From: Nocardioides aquaticus
GTDB taxonomy: Bacteria; Actinomycetota; Actinomycetes; Propionibacteriales; Nocardioidaceae
Assembly: GCF_018459925.1 (NCBI RefSeq)
Contig: NZ_CP075371.1
Location: forward strand, 2,790,001-2,854,000
Direction: 5' to 3'
DNA: 64,000 nucleotides
Shown here piece after piece: positions 9,234-20,809 of the stretch (position 1 is its first letter; each line of letters starts with the position of its first letter). The position numbers were made by a program, and so were the translations under genes. The notes beneath the pieces were generated by a model. The model saw only the letters and a list, made by a program, of their open reading frames with translations. It did no database searches and had not been told where the DNA came from.

Positions 9234-10460
9234 CTGGCGGGCGGGCGCGTCGGCGGCGGGCGGGGCTGCGAGCCGGAGCGCGACCTGGTCCCACACCACG
9301 TGGGCCAGCGCCGACTTCGGTCCGCGGGGCACGTCGACCTCGGCGCCGTCGGCGGCGAGCACGACGGCCTGGTTGTCGGCCTGGCCGAAGACCGCTCCCC
9401 CGCTGACGTCGTTGACCACGAGCAGGTCGCACCCCTTGCGGGCGAGCTTGGCGCGGGCCAGGTCGAGCACGCCCGTGGCGTCGTCGCCGGTCTCGGCGGC
9501 GAAGCCGACCAGCACCTCGCCGGCGCGTCGGGTCTCGGCCAGCTCGCGCAGGACGTCGGGGTTCTGGGTCAGCTCCAGGACCGGCGCGGAGCCGTCGGCG
9601 GCCTTCTTGATCTTGTGCTGCTCCTCCCCGACCGGGCGGAAGTCGGCGGGGGCGGCGGCCATCACCACGGCGTCGGCGCCGTCGCGGGCGGCGAGCACGG
9701 CCGCGCGCAGCTCGGCGGTGGTCTCGACGTGGACCACCGAGACGCCGGCCGGGTCCGGCAGGGCGGTGTTGGCGGCGACCAGGCGGACCCGGGCGCCCCG
9801 GGCCGCGGCGGCGCGGGCCAGGGCGTAGCCCTGCAGGCCCGACGAGCGGTTGCCGAGGAACCGGACCGGGTCGATGCGCTCGCGGGTGCCGCCGGCCGAC
9901 ACCACGACGGTACGCCCGGCGAGGTCCGGGGCGGCGACCCCGCGGGCCAACACCTCGAGGGCGACGGCGGCGATCTCGGCCGGGTCGGGCAGGCGTCCCT
10001 TCCCGGTGTCGGCGCCGGTCAGCCGGCCCTCGGCGGGCTCGACGACGACCACCCCGCGCGAGCGGAGCGTGGCGACGTTGGCGCGGGTGGCGGGGTGCTC
10101 CCACATCTCGGTGTGCATCGCCGGGGCGAGCACGACCGGGCAGCGCGCGGTCAGCAGGGTGTTGGTGAGCAGGTCGTCGGCCAGGCCGTGCGCGGCCCGG
10201 GCGAGCAGGTCGGCGGTGGCCGGGGCCACGACGACGAGGTCGGCCTGCTGGCCGAGCCGCACGTGGGGCACCTCGTGCACGCCGGACCACACGTCGGAGG
10301 CGACCGGGCGCCCGGAGAGCGCGGCCCAGGTGGGCGCGCCGACGAACTCCAGCGCCGCGGCGGTCGGCACGACGGTGACGTCGTGGCCCGTCTCGGTCAG
10401 GCGGCGCAGCAGCTCGCAGGCCTTGTAGGCCGCGATCCCGCCGGCCACGCCGAGGACCAC
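9228..10460 (-). CDS. coaBC: bifunctional phosphopantothenoylcysteine decarboxylase / phosphopantothenate-cysteine ligase
   Basis: About 410 residues. The N-terminal CoaC flavoprotein half starts VVLGVAGGIAAYKACELLR and contains APAMHTEMW, the active-site PAMNxxMW-type segment. The C-terminal CoaB half has VVSAGGTRERIDPVRFLGNRSSG, AAAPADFRP and the KIKK dimerisation/active-site motif. It converts 4'-phosphopantothenate to 4'-phosphopantetheine in CoA synthesis. GTG 10460 is the only conventional start seen in frame, but homologues usually have about ten more residues; the upstream frame is open to a CTG next to the rpoZ stop. The last two residues and the stop codon come from the palindromic repeat. 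Confidence 0.95.
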   Translation of the reverse strand: MVLGVAGGIAAYKACELLRRLTETGHDVTVVPTAAALEFVGAPTWAALSGRPVASDVWSGVHEVPHVRLGQQADLVVVAPATADLLARAAHGLADDLLTNTLLTARCPVVLAPAMHTEMWEHPATRANVATLRSRGVVVVEPAEGRLTGADTGKGRLPDPAEIAAVALEVLARGVAAPDLAGRTVVVSAGGTRERIDPVRFLGNRSSGLQGYALARAAAARGARVRLVAANTALPDPAGVSVVHVETTAELRAAVLAARDGADAVVMAAAPADFRPVGEEQHKIKKAADGSAPVLELTQNPDVLRELAETRRAGEVLVGFAAETGDDATGVLDLARAKLARKGCDLLVVNDVSGGAVFGQADNQAVVLAADGAEVDVPRGPKSALAHVVWDQVALRLAAPPAADAPARQL

Positions 10461-10467
10461 CCGGGGG

Positions 10468-10494
10468 GCCGTCGACCCCGACGGGGTCGACGGC
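10468..10494. terminator. perfect 27-bp palindrome between rpoZ and coaBC
   Basis: GCCGTCGACCCCG, one base, then CGGGGTCGACGGC: a perfect 13-bp inverted repeat in the 50-bp rpoZ-coaBC gap. It lacks a U-tract. It could attenuate readthrough, act as a processing site, or fold over the coaBC start region. Confidence 0.45.
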
Positions 10495-10510
10495 GCGGCG
10501 CTGGTCAGGA

Positions 10511-10846
10511 TCAGCCGTTCTGCGCGGTGGCCGCGGCGTCGGCCTGCGCCTGGGCGGCGGCGGCCTCCTCGGCGGCGAGCTCGGCGGGGTCGACCGCCTC
10601 GCAGGTCAGCAGGTCGCCGTCGATCTCGCGGAGCGCGATCGAGAGCGGCTTCTCCTGGACGTGGGTCTCGACGAGCGGGCCGACGTACTCCAGCAGGCCC
10701 TCGCCGAGCTGGGAGTAGTAGGCGTTGATCTGCCGGGCGCGCTTGGCGCTGTAGAGCACCAGCTGGTACTTGCTGTCGGTCTTGGTCAGCAGGTCGTCGA
10801 TGGGCGGGTTGGTGACACCCTCGGCGCCGATGTTGGGGCTGGACAC
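10511..10846 (-). CDS. rpoZ: RNA polymerase omega subunit
   Basis: The 111-residue product has the omega core: [28 protein letters not shown], then a tail with [11 protein letters not shown], as in other actinobacterial omega subunits. The C-terminal 30 residues are Ala/Glu-rich. Omega assists RNA polymerase assembly and, in some bacteria, response to ppGpp. GTG 10846 is used. The gene lies 79 bases downstream of gmk, the usual mihF-gmk-rpoZ-coaBC-metK order. Confidence 0.95.
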   Translation of the reverse strand: MSSPNIGAEGVTNPPIDDLLTKTDSKYQLVLYSAKRARQINAYYSQLGEGLLEYVGPLVETHVQEKPLSIALREIDGDLLTCEAVDPAELAAEEAAAAQAQADAAATAQNG

Positions 10847-10925
10847 GCGTTGGCCTCGCTTGGGTCGGGGGCGGTGGGGCGGGCTCCGGGGGCGGATCCG
10901 GTCGGGATCCGGCCGGGCGCGCCGC

Positions 10926-11513
10926 TCAGGCGGGGGTGGGCCCGCTCATCAAGGCTACCAACTCGTCCGCCGCAGCGTGAATCTCACGGTTGACGACGGT
11001 GACGTCGAACTCCGACTCGGCGGCCAGCTCGTCGCGGGCCGTGGCCAGCCGGCGCTCGCGCTCGGCCTCGGTCTCGGTCCCCCGGCCGACCAGGCGGCGG
11101 ACGAGCTCCTCCCAGGACGGCGGCTTGAGGAAGACGAACAGCGCCTCGGCCATGGTGCGGCGCACCTGGCGCGCGCCCTGCAGGTCGATCTCCAACAGGG
11201 CCGACCGGCCGGCGGCCAGGGCGTCCTCGACCGGGCCGCGCGGGGTGCCGTACCGGTGGGTGCCGTGCACGACGGCCCACTCCAGCAGGTCGCCGCGCGC
11301 GATCATCGCGTCGAACTCCTCGGGCGTGACGAACCAGTAGTGCTCGCCGTGCCGCTCGCCGGGGCGTGGCGCCCGCGTGGTGGCCGAGATCGAGATCCAG
11401 ACCTCGGGGTGGCGCTCGCGCACGGCGGCGGCCACGGTGCCCTTGCCGACCGCCGTCGGCCCGGCCAGCACGACCAGCCGGCTGCGGGACCCCGACGGGT
11501 CCCGGTCACTCAC
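10926..11513 (-). CDS. gmk: guanylate kinase
   Basis: The 195-residue enzyme phosphorylates GMP to GDP with ATP. The P-loop is GPTAVGKGT (residues 18-26). GMP-binding residues appear in [20 protein letters not shown], and the lid contains [11 protein letters not shown]. The GTG start at 11513 overlaps the mihF stop codon by eight bases (GTGAGTGA), implying translational coupling; mihF itself reads as frameshifted in this sequence. Confidence 0.97.
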   Translation of the reverse strand: MSDRDPSGSRSRLVVLAGPTAVGKGTVAAAVRERHPEVWISISATTRAPRPGERHGEHYWFVTPEEFDAMIARGDLLEWAVVHGTHRYGTPRGPVEDALAAGRSALLEIDLQGARQVRRTMAEALFVFLKPPSWEELVRRLVGRGTETEAERERRLATARDELAAESEFDVTVVNREIHAAADELVALMSGPTPA

Positions 11514-11825
11514 CCGCGGCGAACTCGCGCTGCAGCGCGGCGACCTGCTTGGTGCCGAGCCCGCGGACGCGGCGGGACTCGGCGATGCCGAGGCGCTCCA
11601 TGGTCTGACGGGCCCGGACCTTGCCCAGGCCGGGCATCGACTGCAGGAGGTCGACGACCTTCATCTTGCCGATGACCTCGTTGCTCTGGCCCTGGGCGAG
11701 CACGTCCGAGATGGAGGCCCCGAGTTCTTCAGACGGTTCTTGACCTCGGCGCGCTCCCGGCGGGAGGCCGCCGCCTTCGCGAGGGCGGCTTGGCGCTGTT
11801 CGGGCGTGAGCGGGGGCAGAGCCAC
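11506..11825 (-). pseudogene. mihF: integration host factor MihF, reading frame broken by a one-base loss
   Basis: The N-terminal half from GTG 11825 reads ALPPLTPEQRQAALAKAAA then RRERAEVKNRLKNSG, and the C-terminal half reads [38 protein letters not shown] and [11 protein letters not shown]. Together these are the whole mIHF sequence, but the halves are in different frames. Adding one base in the GGGGCC tract at about 11716-11721 restores a 106-residue protein. AAGGA precedes the start. mIHF is a nucleoid DNA-binding protein, reported as essential in mycobacteria, so an assembly or sequencing error is more likely than a real pseudogene. Confidence 0.88.
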
Positions 11826-11876
11826 TGCAGATCCTTTTCGTCGGTCCGGCGGTGGGGACACACCACCGTCCGGTGC

Positions 11877-11905
11877 AATCTAGTCAGACCCGCCCCGGTC
11901 GGCAA
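11877..11905 (-). promoter_or_regulatory. promoter of mihF-gmk-rpoZ
   Basis: TTGCCG (11900-11905), a 17-bp spacer and TAGATT (11877-11882) fit a housekeeping sigma factor promoter. Transcription would start near 11870, giving a leader of about 45 bases to the mihF GTG. This is the best complete -35/-10 pair I found in the window. Confidence 0.65.
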
Positions 11906-11938
11906 TCGGGACCCCGGGCCCGAGGGCCCTGGAGAGTC

Positions 11939-12414
11939 CTACAGGGTGAGCGAGGTGCCGCAGACGTCGCGGGCCTGCTGCTGCACGGCCTCGAGGGCGC
12001 GGACCATCTCCGGGGTGGCCAGCTGGCGGGCGGCGGACTCGACGGCGGTCCGGTCGTCCTCGCCGAGGTCGTCGGCCTGCTCCTCGGCGTCGTACGTCGC
12101 GGGGTCGACGCCGGCCTGCGCCAGCGCGTCGTCGAGGGCGGTGAGGCGGCCCACCACCACGTCCCAGTCGTCGCGCAGGTCGGTCGGCGAGGCCCCCTGC
12201 AGCTCCTCGAAGGCCGGCAGCGCCTCCAGCAGCGCGGTGGGGCCCCCGCGTCCGCGACGTCGCTCAGCGGCTGTCGCTGGTCCTCGACCTCGGCGCAGTA
12301 CTCCTCCACGGGGTCCCCGGAGCAGGCGGCGAGCAGCCCGGGACCGAGCACGACCCCCGCCAGCGCCCCCGCGACCCGGCGCCTCGTGCGGCGGCCCGTA
12401 CGGCGGCTCGTCAC
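11939..12414 (-). pseudogene. small lipoprotein gene with a one-base frameshift
   Basis: From GTG 12414 (overlapping the pyrF stop by four bases) the frame gives a twin-Arg-rich N-terminus, a hydrophobic stretch and the lipobox LLAAC followed by SGDPVEEYCAEVEDQRQPL. After LSDVADAG the frame breaks. One added base in the GGGGGCCCC tract (12239-12247) joins it to GPTALLEALPAFEELQGASP and the remainder ending in QQQARDVCGTSLTL. The restored protein of about 158 residues would be an exported lipoprotein with mostly helical, acidic character and no recognised domain. As with mihF, a sequence error is likely. Confidence 0.7.
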
Positions 12415-13340
12415 GCGTCGGCCCCGTCGGCGAGCGCGTCGGCGAGCTCGTCGTTGCCGCGGCGGACCGCGTCGCGCAGCGCGACGGGGTCGGGGCCGTG
12501 CCGCAGCAGGTCGCGGGAGGTGGAGGCCAGCACGGCGTGCGCGGAGGCGCCGAAGATCCGGCGCAGGTCGGCGGGCGTCCCGCCCTGGGCGCCGTAGCCG
12601 GGGGCCAGCACCGGGCCGTTGAAGGCGAGGTCCTCGGTGGTCTCGCCGATGGTGGCGCCGACGACCGCACCGAAGGAGCCGAGCGGCTGCACGCCGGCGT
12701 TGAGGGCGCGCAGGTGGTCGAGCACGACCCCGGCGACGCTGCGCCCGTCGGGGGCGCCGGGCTCGGGGCCGACGGCCCGGGCGTGCTGCACCTCCGGGCC
12801 CTCCTTGTTGGAGGTCAGCGCGAGCACGAAGACGCCCGCGCAGTGCCGGCGGGCGCTCTCGATCATCGGGTCGAGGGAGCCGAAGCCGAGGTAGGGGCTG
12901 GCGGTGATCGCGTCGGCGGCCAGCGGCGAGGCCGGGTCGAGGTAGGCGTCGGCGTAGGCCTGGGAGGTCGAGCCGATGTCGCCGCGCTTGACGTCGAGCA
13001 GGACCAGCGCGCCGGCCTCGCGGGCGGTCGCGACGACGCGCTCCAGGACGGCGACGCCGCGGCTGCCGAAGCGCTCGTAGAACGCCGACTGCGGCTTGAC
13101 CACCGACGCCTCGCCGGCCACCGCCTCGACCGCGGTCATCGCGAAGCGCTCCAGGCCGCCCACGTCGTCGGGCAGGCCCCACTCGGCCAGCAGCCCGGCG
13201 TGCGGGTCGATGCCGGCGCAGAGCTGGCCGCGGTCGGCGAGCGCGGCGTGCAGCCGGGCACCGAAGGACGTGGGGGCACCGGCCGGCCCACCGGTCTGGG
13301 CGCCGGTCTCGTCGCCTGTCTGGGGGCGGGTCGTGGTCAT
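12411..13340 (-). CDS. pyrF: orotidine 5'-phosphate decarboxylase (type 2)
   Basis: The 309-residue enzyme converts OMP to UMP. The catalytic motif LDVKRGDIGST contains Lys118; other family segments are CAGIDPHAGLL, VVKPQSAFYERFG and GATIGET. The length and the long C-terminal part place it in the type 2 group found in actinobacteria. ATG 13340 overlaps the stop codon of the PyrDB-like gene by four bases, so it ends the chain carA-carB-pyrD-pyrK-pyrDB-like-pyrF. Confidence 0.97.
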   Translation of the reverse strand: MTTTRPQTGDETGAQTGGPAGAPTSFGARLHAALADRGQLCAGIDPHAGLLAEWGLPDDVGGLERFAMTAVEAVAGEASVVKPQSAFYERFGSRGVAVLERVVATAREAGALVLLDVKRGDIGSTSQAYADAYLDPASPLAADAITASPYLGFGSLDPMIESARRHCAGVFVLALTSNKEGPEVQHARAVGPEPGAPDGRSVAGVVLDHLRALNAGVQPLGSFGAVVGATIGETTEDLAFNGPVLAPGYGAQGGTPADLRRIFGASAHAVLASTSRDLLRHGPDPVALRDAVRRGNDELADALADGADA

Positions 13341-14203
13341 CGGGTCTCCTCGCGCAGCGCGGCGGCCAGGCGGGCGGCCGTGGTGGGGTCGTGCAGCAGG
13401 GCGGTGCCGACGCCGACGGCCCGGGCCCCGGCGTCCAGGAACGCCCGGACGTCCGTGGGCGTCGCGACGCCCCCGACGCCGACGACGTCGACGTGGGGCA
13501 GCGCGGCCACGACCCGGCGCACGCAGGCCAGCGCGACCGGGCGGACGGCGGGCCCGCCCAGCCCCCCGGCGCGGCCGTCCGGCAGCACCGCGGACAGCCC
13601 GTCGCCGACGACCACGGCGCCGGCGCCGGCGTCGACGCAGGCCCGGGCGACGGCCACGACGCGGTCGGGGTCGTTGCGCACCTTGGCCCAGACCGGCAGG
13701 CCGGGGGGCAGCTCGCGCGCGACCGCGCCGACCATGCCCGCGGCCTGGTGCGGCTCGAGGGCGGCGAACAGGTCCTCCTCGTCGGGGTCCTCGGCGTGGC
13801 CGCCGGGCGGGGCCAGCGCGAGCTCCACGGCGCTCACCCCCGGGGCACGGGCCAGCCGGCGGGCCAGCGCGGAGGCGTCGGCGGCCGAGGTGACCGCGAG
13901 CGAGACGACCACGCGGACGTCCTGGGCGACCAGGCCGGGCAGCTCGGTGGCCAGGAAGTGGTCGAGCCCCGGGTTCGGCAGCCCCGTGGCGTGGACCAGC
14001 CCCGAGGGGCTCTCCACGACGCGTCCGGCGGGCGCGCCGGGCCGGGGGTCGGAGGTGACGGTGCGGGTGGTGAAGGCGCCCAGGTCGGCCAGGGGCGCGT
14101 ACGCGGCCAGCTCGCGCCCGGTGCCGCCGCAGCCGGCCGCCACCAGCACCGGCGAGCGCAGCCGGAGCCCGGCCACCTGCACCTCGGTGCCCGCGCCGCT
14201 CAC
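13337..14203 (-). CDS. PyrDB-like FMN barrel protein with lost catalytic motif
   Basis: The 288-residue protein aligns along its length with class 1B dihydroorotate dehydrogenase: N-terminal GLRLRSPVLVAAGC, SGLVHATGLPNPGLD, and the FMN-phosphate loops GGLGGPAVRPVAL, VGVGGV and VGTALL. Substrate and catalytic positions are replaced. The family's NxSCPN reads ALAPPG, the Lys of VKATT is Arg (TTRTVT), the Asn of SGxxNAxG is His, and the Asn of INT is Gly. It probably still binds FMN but is unlikely to oxidise dihydroorotate. It overlaps pyrK and pyrF by four bases each, so it is coexpressed with the pathway. It may serve another redox reaction or only stabilise PyrK. Confidence 0.8.
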   Translation of the reverse strand: MSGAGTEVQVAGLRLRSPVLVAAGCGGTGRELAAYAPLADLGAFTTRTVTSDPRPGAPAGRVVESPSGLVHATGLPNPGLDHFLATELPGLVAQDVRVVVSLAVTSAADASALARRLARAPGVSAVELALAPPGGHAEDPDEEDLFAALEPHQAAGMVGAVARELPPGLPVWAKVRNDPDRVVAVARACVDAGAGAVVVGDGLSAVLPDGRAGGLGGPAVRPVALACVRRVVAALPHVDVVGVGGVATPTDVRAFLDAGARAVGVGTALLHDPTTAARLAAALREETR

Positions 14204-15027
14204 AGGTCGGCCCACCGGACGCGGTCGCCGCGCAGGACCGGGCCGTCGACGCAGGCGCGGGCCGACCGGGGGGTCCCGGCCTCCCCCACCACCGGGACCT
14301 GGCAGCCGAAGCACAGGCCGGTGGCGCACGGCGACGGCACCTCGAGCGCGACCTGGCTCCAGGCGCCGTGGTCCTCCGCGGCGGCGGCGACGGCGTGCAG
14401 CAGCGCGGTGGGGCCGGCGGCGTAGACGACCTCGGCGCCGCTGGAGGCCAGCGCCTCGGGCAGCGCGTCGGCGGTGCGTCCGGCCCGGCCCACGGAGCCG
14501 TCGGCGGTCACCACGGTGACGGCCCGCGCCGTGCGGCGGGCCTCCAGGGCCGACATCAGGTGCGCCTCGTCGCGGGCCCCGAGCAGCAGGGTCACCGCGC
14601 AGCCGCGCTCCCGCAGGCGCAGGGCGAGCGGGAAGATCGGCGCGGCGGCGTACTCCTCGGCCACCAGCAGGCAGGCCACCGGCTCCTGCGGGAGCGCGAA
14701 CGGCCTGCCGAGGGGCCCGGTGAGCTCGAGGGGGGTGCCGACCGGCGCCTCGGCCAGCCACCGCGACCCGGCGCCGCGCGGCTCCACGACCAGGCCGACG
14801 GCGAGGCCGCGGCCGCCGACCGGCTTGACCTCGTGGATCCAGTAGCTGCGTCGTGCCAGCCGGCTGCGGGAGACCGGGTGCCCCACCGACACCGCCACGG
14901 CCGTGCCGGGACGGAAGCGCTCCCCGATGCCGGGGGCCAGCACGCTGAGGTGGACCAGCCCGCCGCTGGCCCGGGAGGCGAGCAGCTCGCCGCCCACGTG
15001 GACCGGTCGTCGGTCGGTGCTGCTCAC
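14200..15027 (-). CDS. pyrK: dihydroorotate dehydrogenase electron-transfer subunit (PyrK-like)
   Basis: The 275-residue protein has an N-terminal FAD-binding barrel, a NAD-binding domain (VVYAAGPTALLHAV) and a C-terminal [2Fe-2S] module with the four expected cysteines in CATGLCFGC and ARACVDGPV. In class 1B systems PyrK passes electrons from the PyrD FMN to NAD+. Here the FAD motif reads RRSYWI rather than the usual RPxS. The partner gene next to it lacks catalytic residues, so the electron donor is uncertain. GTG 15027 overlaps the class 2 pyrD stop codon by four bases. Confidence 0.85.
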   Translation of the reverse strand: MSSTDRRPVHVGGELLASRASGGLVHLSVLAPGIGERFRPGTAVAVSVGHPVSRSRLARRSYWIHEVKPVGGRGLAVGLVVEPRGAGSRWLAEAPVGTPLELTGPLGRPFALPQEPVACLLVAEEYAAAPIFPLALRLRERGCAVTLLLGARDEAHLMSALEARRTARAVTVVTADGSVGRAGRTADALPEALASSGAEVVYAAGPTALLHAVAAAAEDHGAWSQVALEVPSPCATGLCFGCQVPVVGEAGTPRSARACVDGPVLRGDRVRWADL

Positions 15028-16072
15028 GCCCCCAAGCCTCGCACGACACGGCGCGCCCAGGCGGGACCCTCGTAGACGAACGCGGTGTAGGCCTGCAGGA
15101 GGTCGGCGCCGGCGGCCAGCCGCTCGCGCGCGTCGGCGGCGGTGGTGATCCCGCCGACCCCCACCAGCACCGGACCGGGACCGAGCCGTCCGCGCAGCAG
15201 CCGGGTGACCTCGAGCGCGCGGGCGGCCACCGGGGGCCCGGAGAGGCCGCCGGCGCCGGCCGCCTCGACGGTCGCGGCGGCGGTACGCAGGCCCGTGCGC
15301 CCCGTGGTGGTGTTGGTGGCCACGACCCCGTCCACGCCGTCGTCGCCGCGGACCAGGTCGGCCACGGCGAGGACGTCGTCGTCGGCGAGGTCGGGGGCGA
15401 TCTTGACCAGCAGCGGCACCCGGCCCAGCCCGGCGGCGTGGCGGACCTCGTCGGCGCTGCGCCGCACCTGCGCCAGCAGCGGCTCGAGCCGCTCGACGGC
15501 CTGCAGCGTTCGCAGGCCCGGGGTGTTGGGCGAGGACACGTTGACCACCAGGTAGTCCGCGTGCGGCGCCAGCAGCCGGGTGCTGGTGTCGTGGTCGGCC
15601 GCGACGGCCGCCGCGTCGTCCTCCGGCACGACCTTGGACTTGCCGAGGTTGACCCCGAGCACCGGCGAGCCGGGCCCCGGACGGCGGGCGGCCAGGCGGG
15701 CCGCGACGGCCGTGGCGCCGGCGTTGTTGAACCCCATCCGGTTGACCACGGCGCGGTCCTCGGTGAGGCGGAACAGCCGCGGGCGCGCGTTGCCCGGCTG
15801 CGGCAGCGCGGTGACGGTGCCGACCTCGACGAAGGAGAAGCCGAGCGCGCCGAGCGCCTCGACCCCGCGGGCGTCCTTGTCGAAGCCGGCGGCGAGCCCG
15901 AGGGGGTGGGCGAAGCGCAGCCCCATCGCGTCCACCGGGCCGACGCCGGCCGGCACCCGTACGGGCCGTCGGCGCAGGACCGGTCCCCCGGCGCGGACGG
16001 CGGCGAAGCCGAGGTGGTGCGCCCGCTCGGGGTCGACGCGGGTCAGGGCGCGGTCGAAGAGCAGGCGGTAGG

Positions 16073-16076
<4 letters not shown>
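15024..16076 (-). CDS. pyrD: dihydroorotate dehydrogenase, quinone-dependent (class 2)
   Basis: The 350-residue enzyme oxidises dihydroorotate to orotate at the membrane, reducing quinone. The active-site motif [11 protein letters not shown] (residues 179-189) carries the catalytic Ser182 typical of class 2. Other FMN and substrate elements are [32 protein letters not shown] and GGLSGPP. The N-terminal helical extension ([20 protein letters not shown]) serves membrane association in this class. GTG 16076 overlaps the carB stop codon by four bases. This enzyme is complete, so the degenerate PyrDB-like neighbour is not needed for the pathway. Confidence 0.97.
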
Positions 16077-19383
<3,307 letters not shown>

Positions 19384-19384
<1 letters not shown>

Positions 19385-20631
19385 CAGGCGTCCTTCCGCT
19401 CGGACATCAGGTCGCAGAACCGGTCGAAGAGGTACGCCGCGTCGTGCGGGCCGGCCGCGGCCTCGGGGTGGTACTGCACCGAGAACGCCCGCAGGTCGCC
19501 CTCGGGCGAGCGCAGCTCGAGGCCCTCGACCACGTCGTCGTTGAGGCACACGTGGCTGACCCGGGCCTCGCCGTACGGCGTGGTCACCGGCTCGTCGAGG
19601 CCGACCCCGTCGGGCCACGCGACCGCGAAGCCGTGGTTGTGCGCGGTGACCTCGACCTTGCCGGTGGTCCGGTCCATCACCGGCTGGTTGATCCCGCGGT
19701 GGCCGTAGGTGAGCTTGAAGGTGCCCAGTCCCAGGGCCCGGCCGAACAGCTGGTTGCCGAAGCAGATCCCGAAGTACGGCACCCCCTGCGCCAGCGCGGC
19801 CTGGAGCAGCGCGACCTGGTCGGTCGTCGCGGCCGGGTCGCCGGGCCCGTTGGAGAAGAACAGCCCGTCGGGGCCGTCGTCGCCGACGGCCAGGACGTCC
19901 TCGAGCGTGGCGGTGGCCGGCAGCACGTGGGTCTCGATGCCGCGCTCGGCCATCCGGCGCGGCGTCATGGTCTTGATCCCGAGGTCGATCGCGGCGACGG
20001 TCGCGCGCCTCTCGCCCCAGGGGCCCGGCTCGGCCGGCACGACGTACGCCTCGCGCGTGGAGACCTCGGCGGCCAGCTCGGTGCCGGCCATCGACTCCTG
20101 CTCGCGCACCCGCGCCAGCAGCCGGGCCGGGTCGGTCTCGACCGTGGAGATGCCGACGCGCATCGCGCCACGCTCGCGCAGGTGCCGCGTCAGCGCGCGG
20201 GTGTCGACGCCGCTGATGCCCACGACGCCCTGCTCGCTCAGCGCGTCGTCGAGGGTGCCGGTGGCCCGCCAGCTCGACGAGCGGCGGGCGGGGTCGCGCA
20301 CGACGTAGCCCGCGACCCAGATCCGCCCGGACTCCACGTCCTCCTCGTTCACGCCGGTGTTGCCGACGTGCGGGGCGGTCATCACCACGACCTGGCGGTG
20401 GTACGACGGGTCGGTCAGCGTCTCCTGGTACCCGGTCATCCCGGTGTTGAAGACGGCCTCGCCGAAGGTCTCGCCCTCGGCGCCGTAGGCGTCGCCGTGG
20501 AAGGTGCGCCCGTCCTCCAGGACCAGCATCGCCGCGCGGGGCGGGGTCCGGACGGGGGTGGGCTGCGGGCCGGTCTGGGGGTCTGTCTGCGGGGTGGACG
20601 GGGAGTCCGCCGCGGGGGCATGCAGGGGCAC
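19384..20631 (-). CDS. carA: carbamoyl-phosphate synthase small (glutaminase) subunit
   Basis: The 415-residue subunit hydrolyses glutamine and channels ammonia to CarB. The class I amidotransferase triad is Cys290 in [12 protein letters not shown], His388 and Glu390 in QYHPE. The CarA-specific N-terminal half ([20 protein letters not shown]) is complete. A non-conserved Pro/Thr-rich stretch of about 30 residues precedes it. I chose GTG 20631 because AAGGAGG lies six bases upstream; that site is inside the PyrR-type hairpin, so translation can be repressed by PyrR-UMP. Upstream alternatives fall in the regulatory leader. Confidence 0.96.
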
Positions 20632-20636
20632 GCCGT

Positions 20637-20680
20637 ACCTCCTTCTCCGCCTCACGGGACGGATCGTTAAAGGATGTCGA
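20637..20680 (-). promoter_or_regulatory. PyrR-binding RNA site controlling carA translation
   Basis: The minus-strand leader contains CCGTCCCGTGAGGCGG followed by AGAAGGAGGT. The loop UCCCGUGAGG fits the PyrR target UCCNGNGAGG exactly, and the Shine-Dalgarno sequence is directly adjacent. Bound PyrR could block ribosome access, as described for the Mycobacterium smegmatis pyr operon. The segment from CATCCTTTAACG to AAGGAGGT differs at one of 40 positions from the pyrR leader at 29593-29636. Confidence 0.88.
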
Positions 20681-20689
20681 GCGGGGCCG

Positions 20690-20698
20690 AGCCTAGCA
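20690..20698 (-). promoter_or_regulatory. extended -10 promoter (TGCTAGGCT) of carA
   Basis: TGC directly before TAGGCT gives an extended -10 element (TGNTANNNT). The same arrangement, TGCTAGGGT, precedes the pyrR leader. Transcription would start near 20683. No good -35 hexamer is seen. Confidence 0.5.
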
Positions 20699-20770
20699 GC
20701 GGGCGGGCCCCCCGCCGCGCCGCGTCCGCGCCGCGACCGCACCCCGTCCGGGCCGCCGGCGGGTCGCTGG

Positions 20771-20806
20771 CCGGTGGGCAGGCCGGTGGGCAGGCCGGTG
20801 GGCAGG
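20771..20806. repeat. three exact copies of a 12-bp tandem repeat
   Basis: ccggtgggcagg occurs three times in succession in the divergent carA/regulator intergenic region, just before the 101-bp inverted repeat. No gene is present here. Confidence 0.8.
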
Positions 20807-20809
20807 GCG

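Noticed and set aside
20771..20806. Tandem repeat as a possible CRISPR array
   Set aside because: Copies are contiguous 12-bp units with no spacers, and no cas genes are present.
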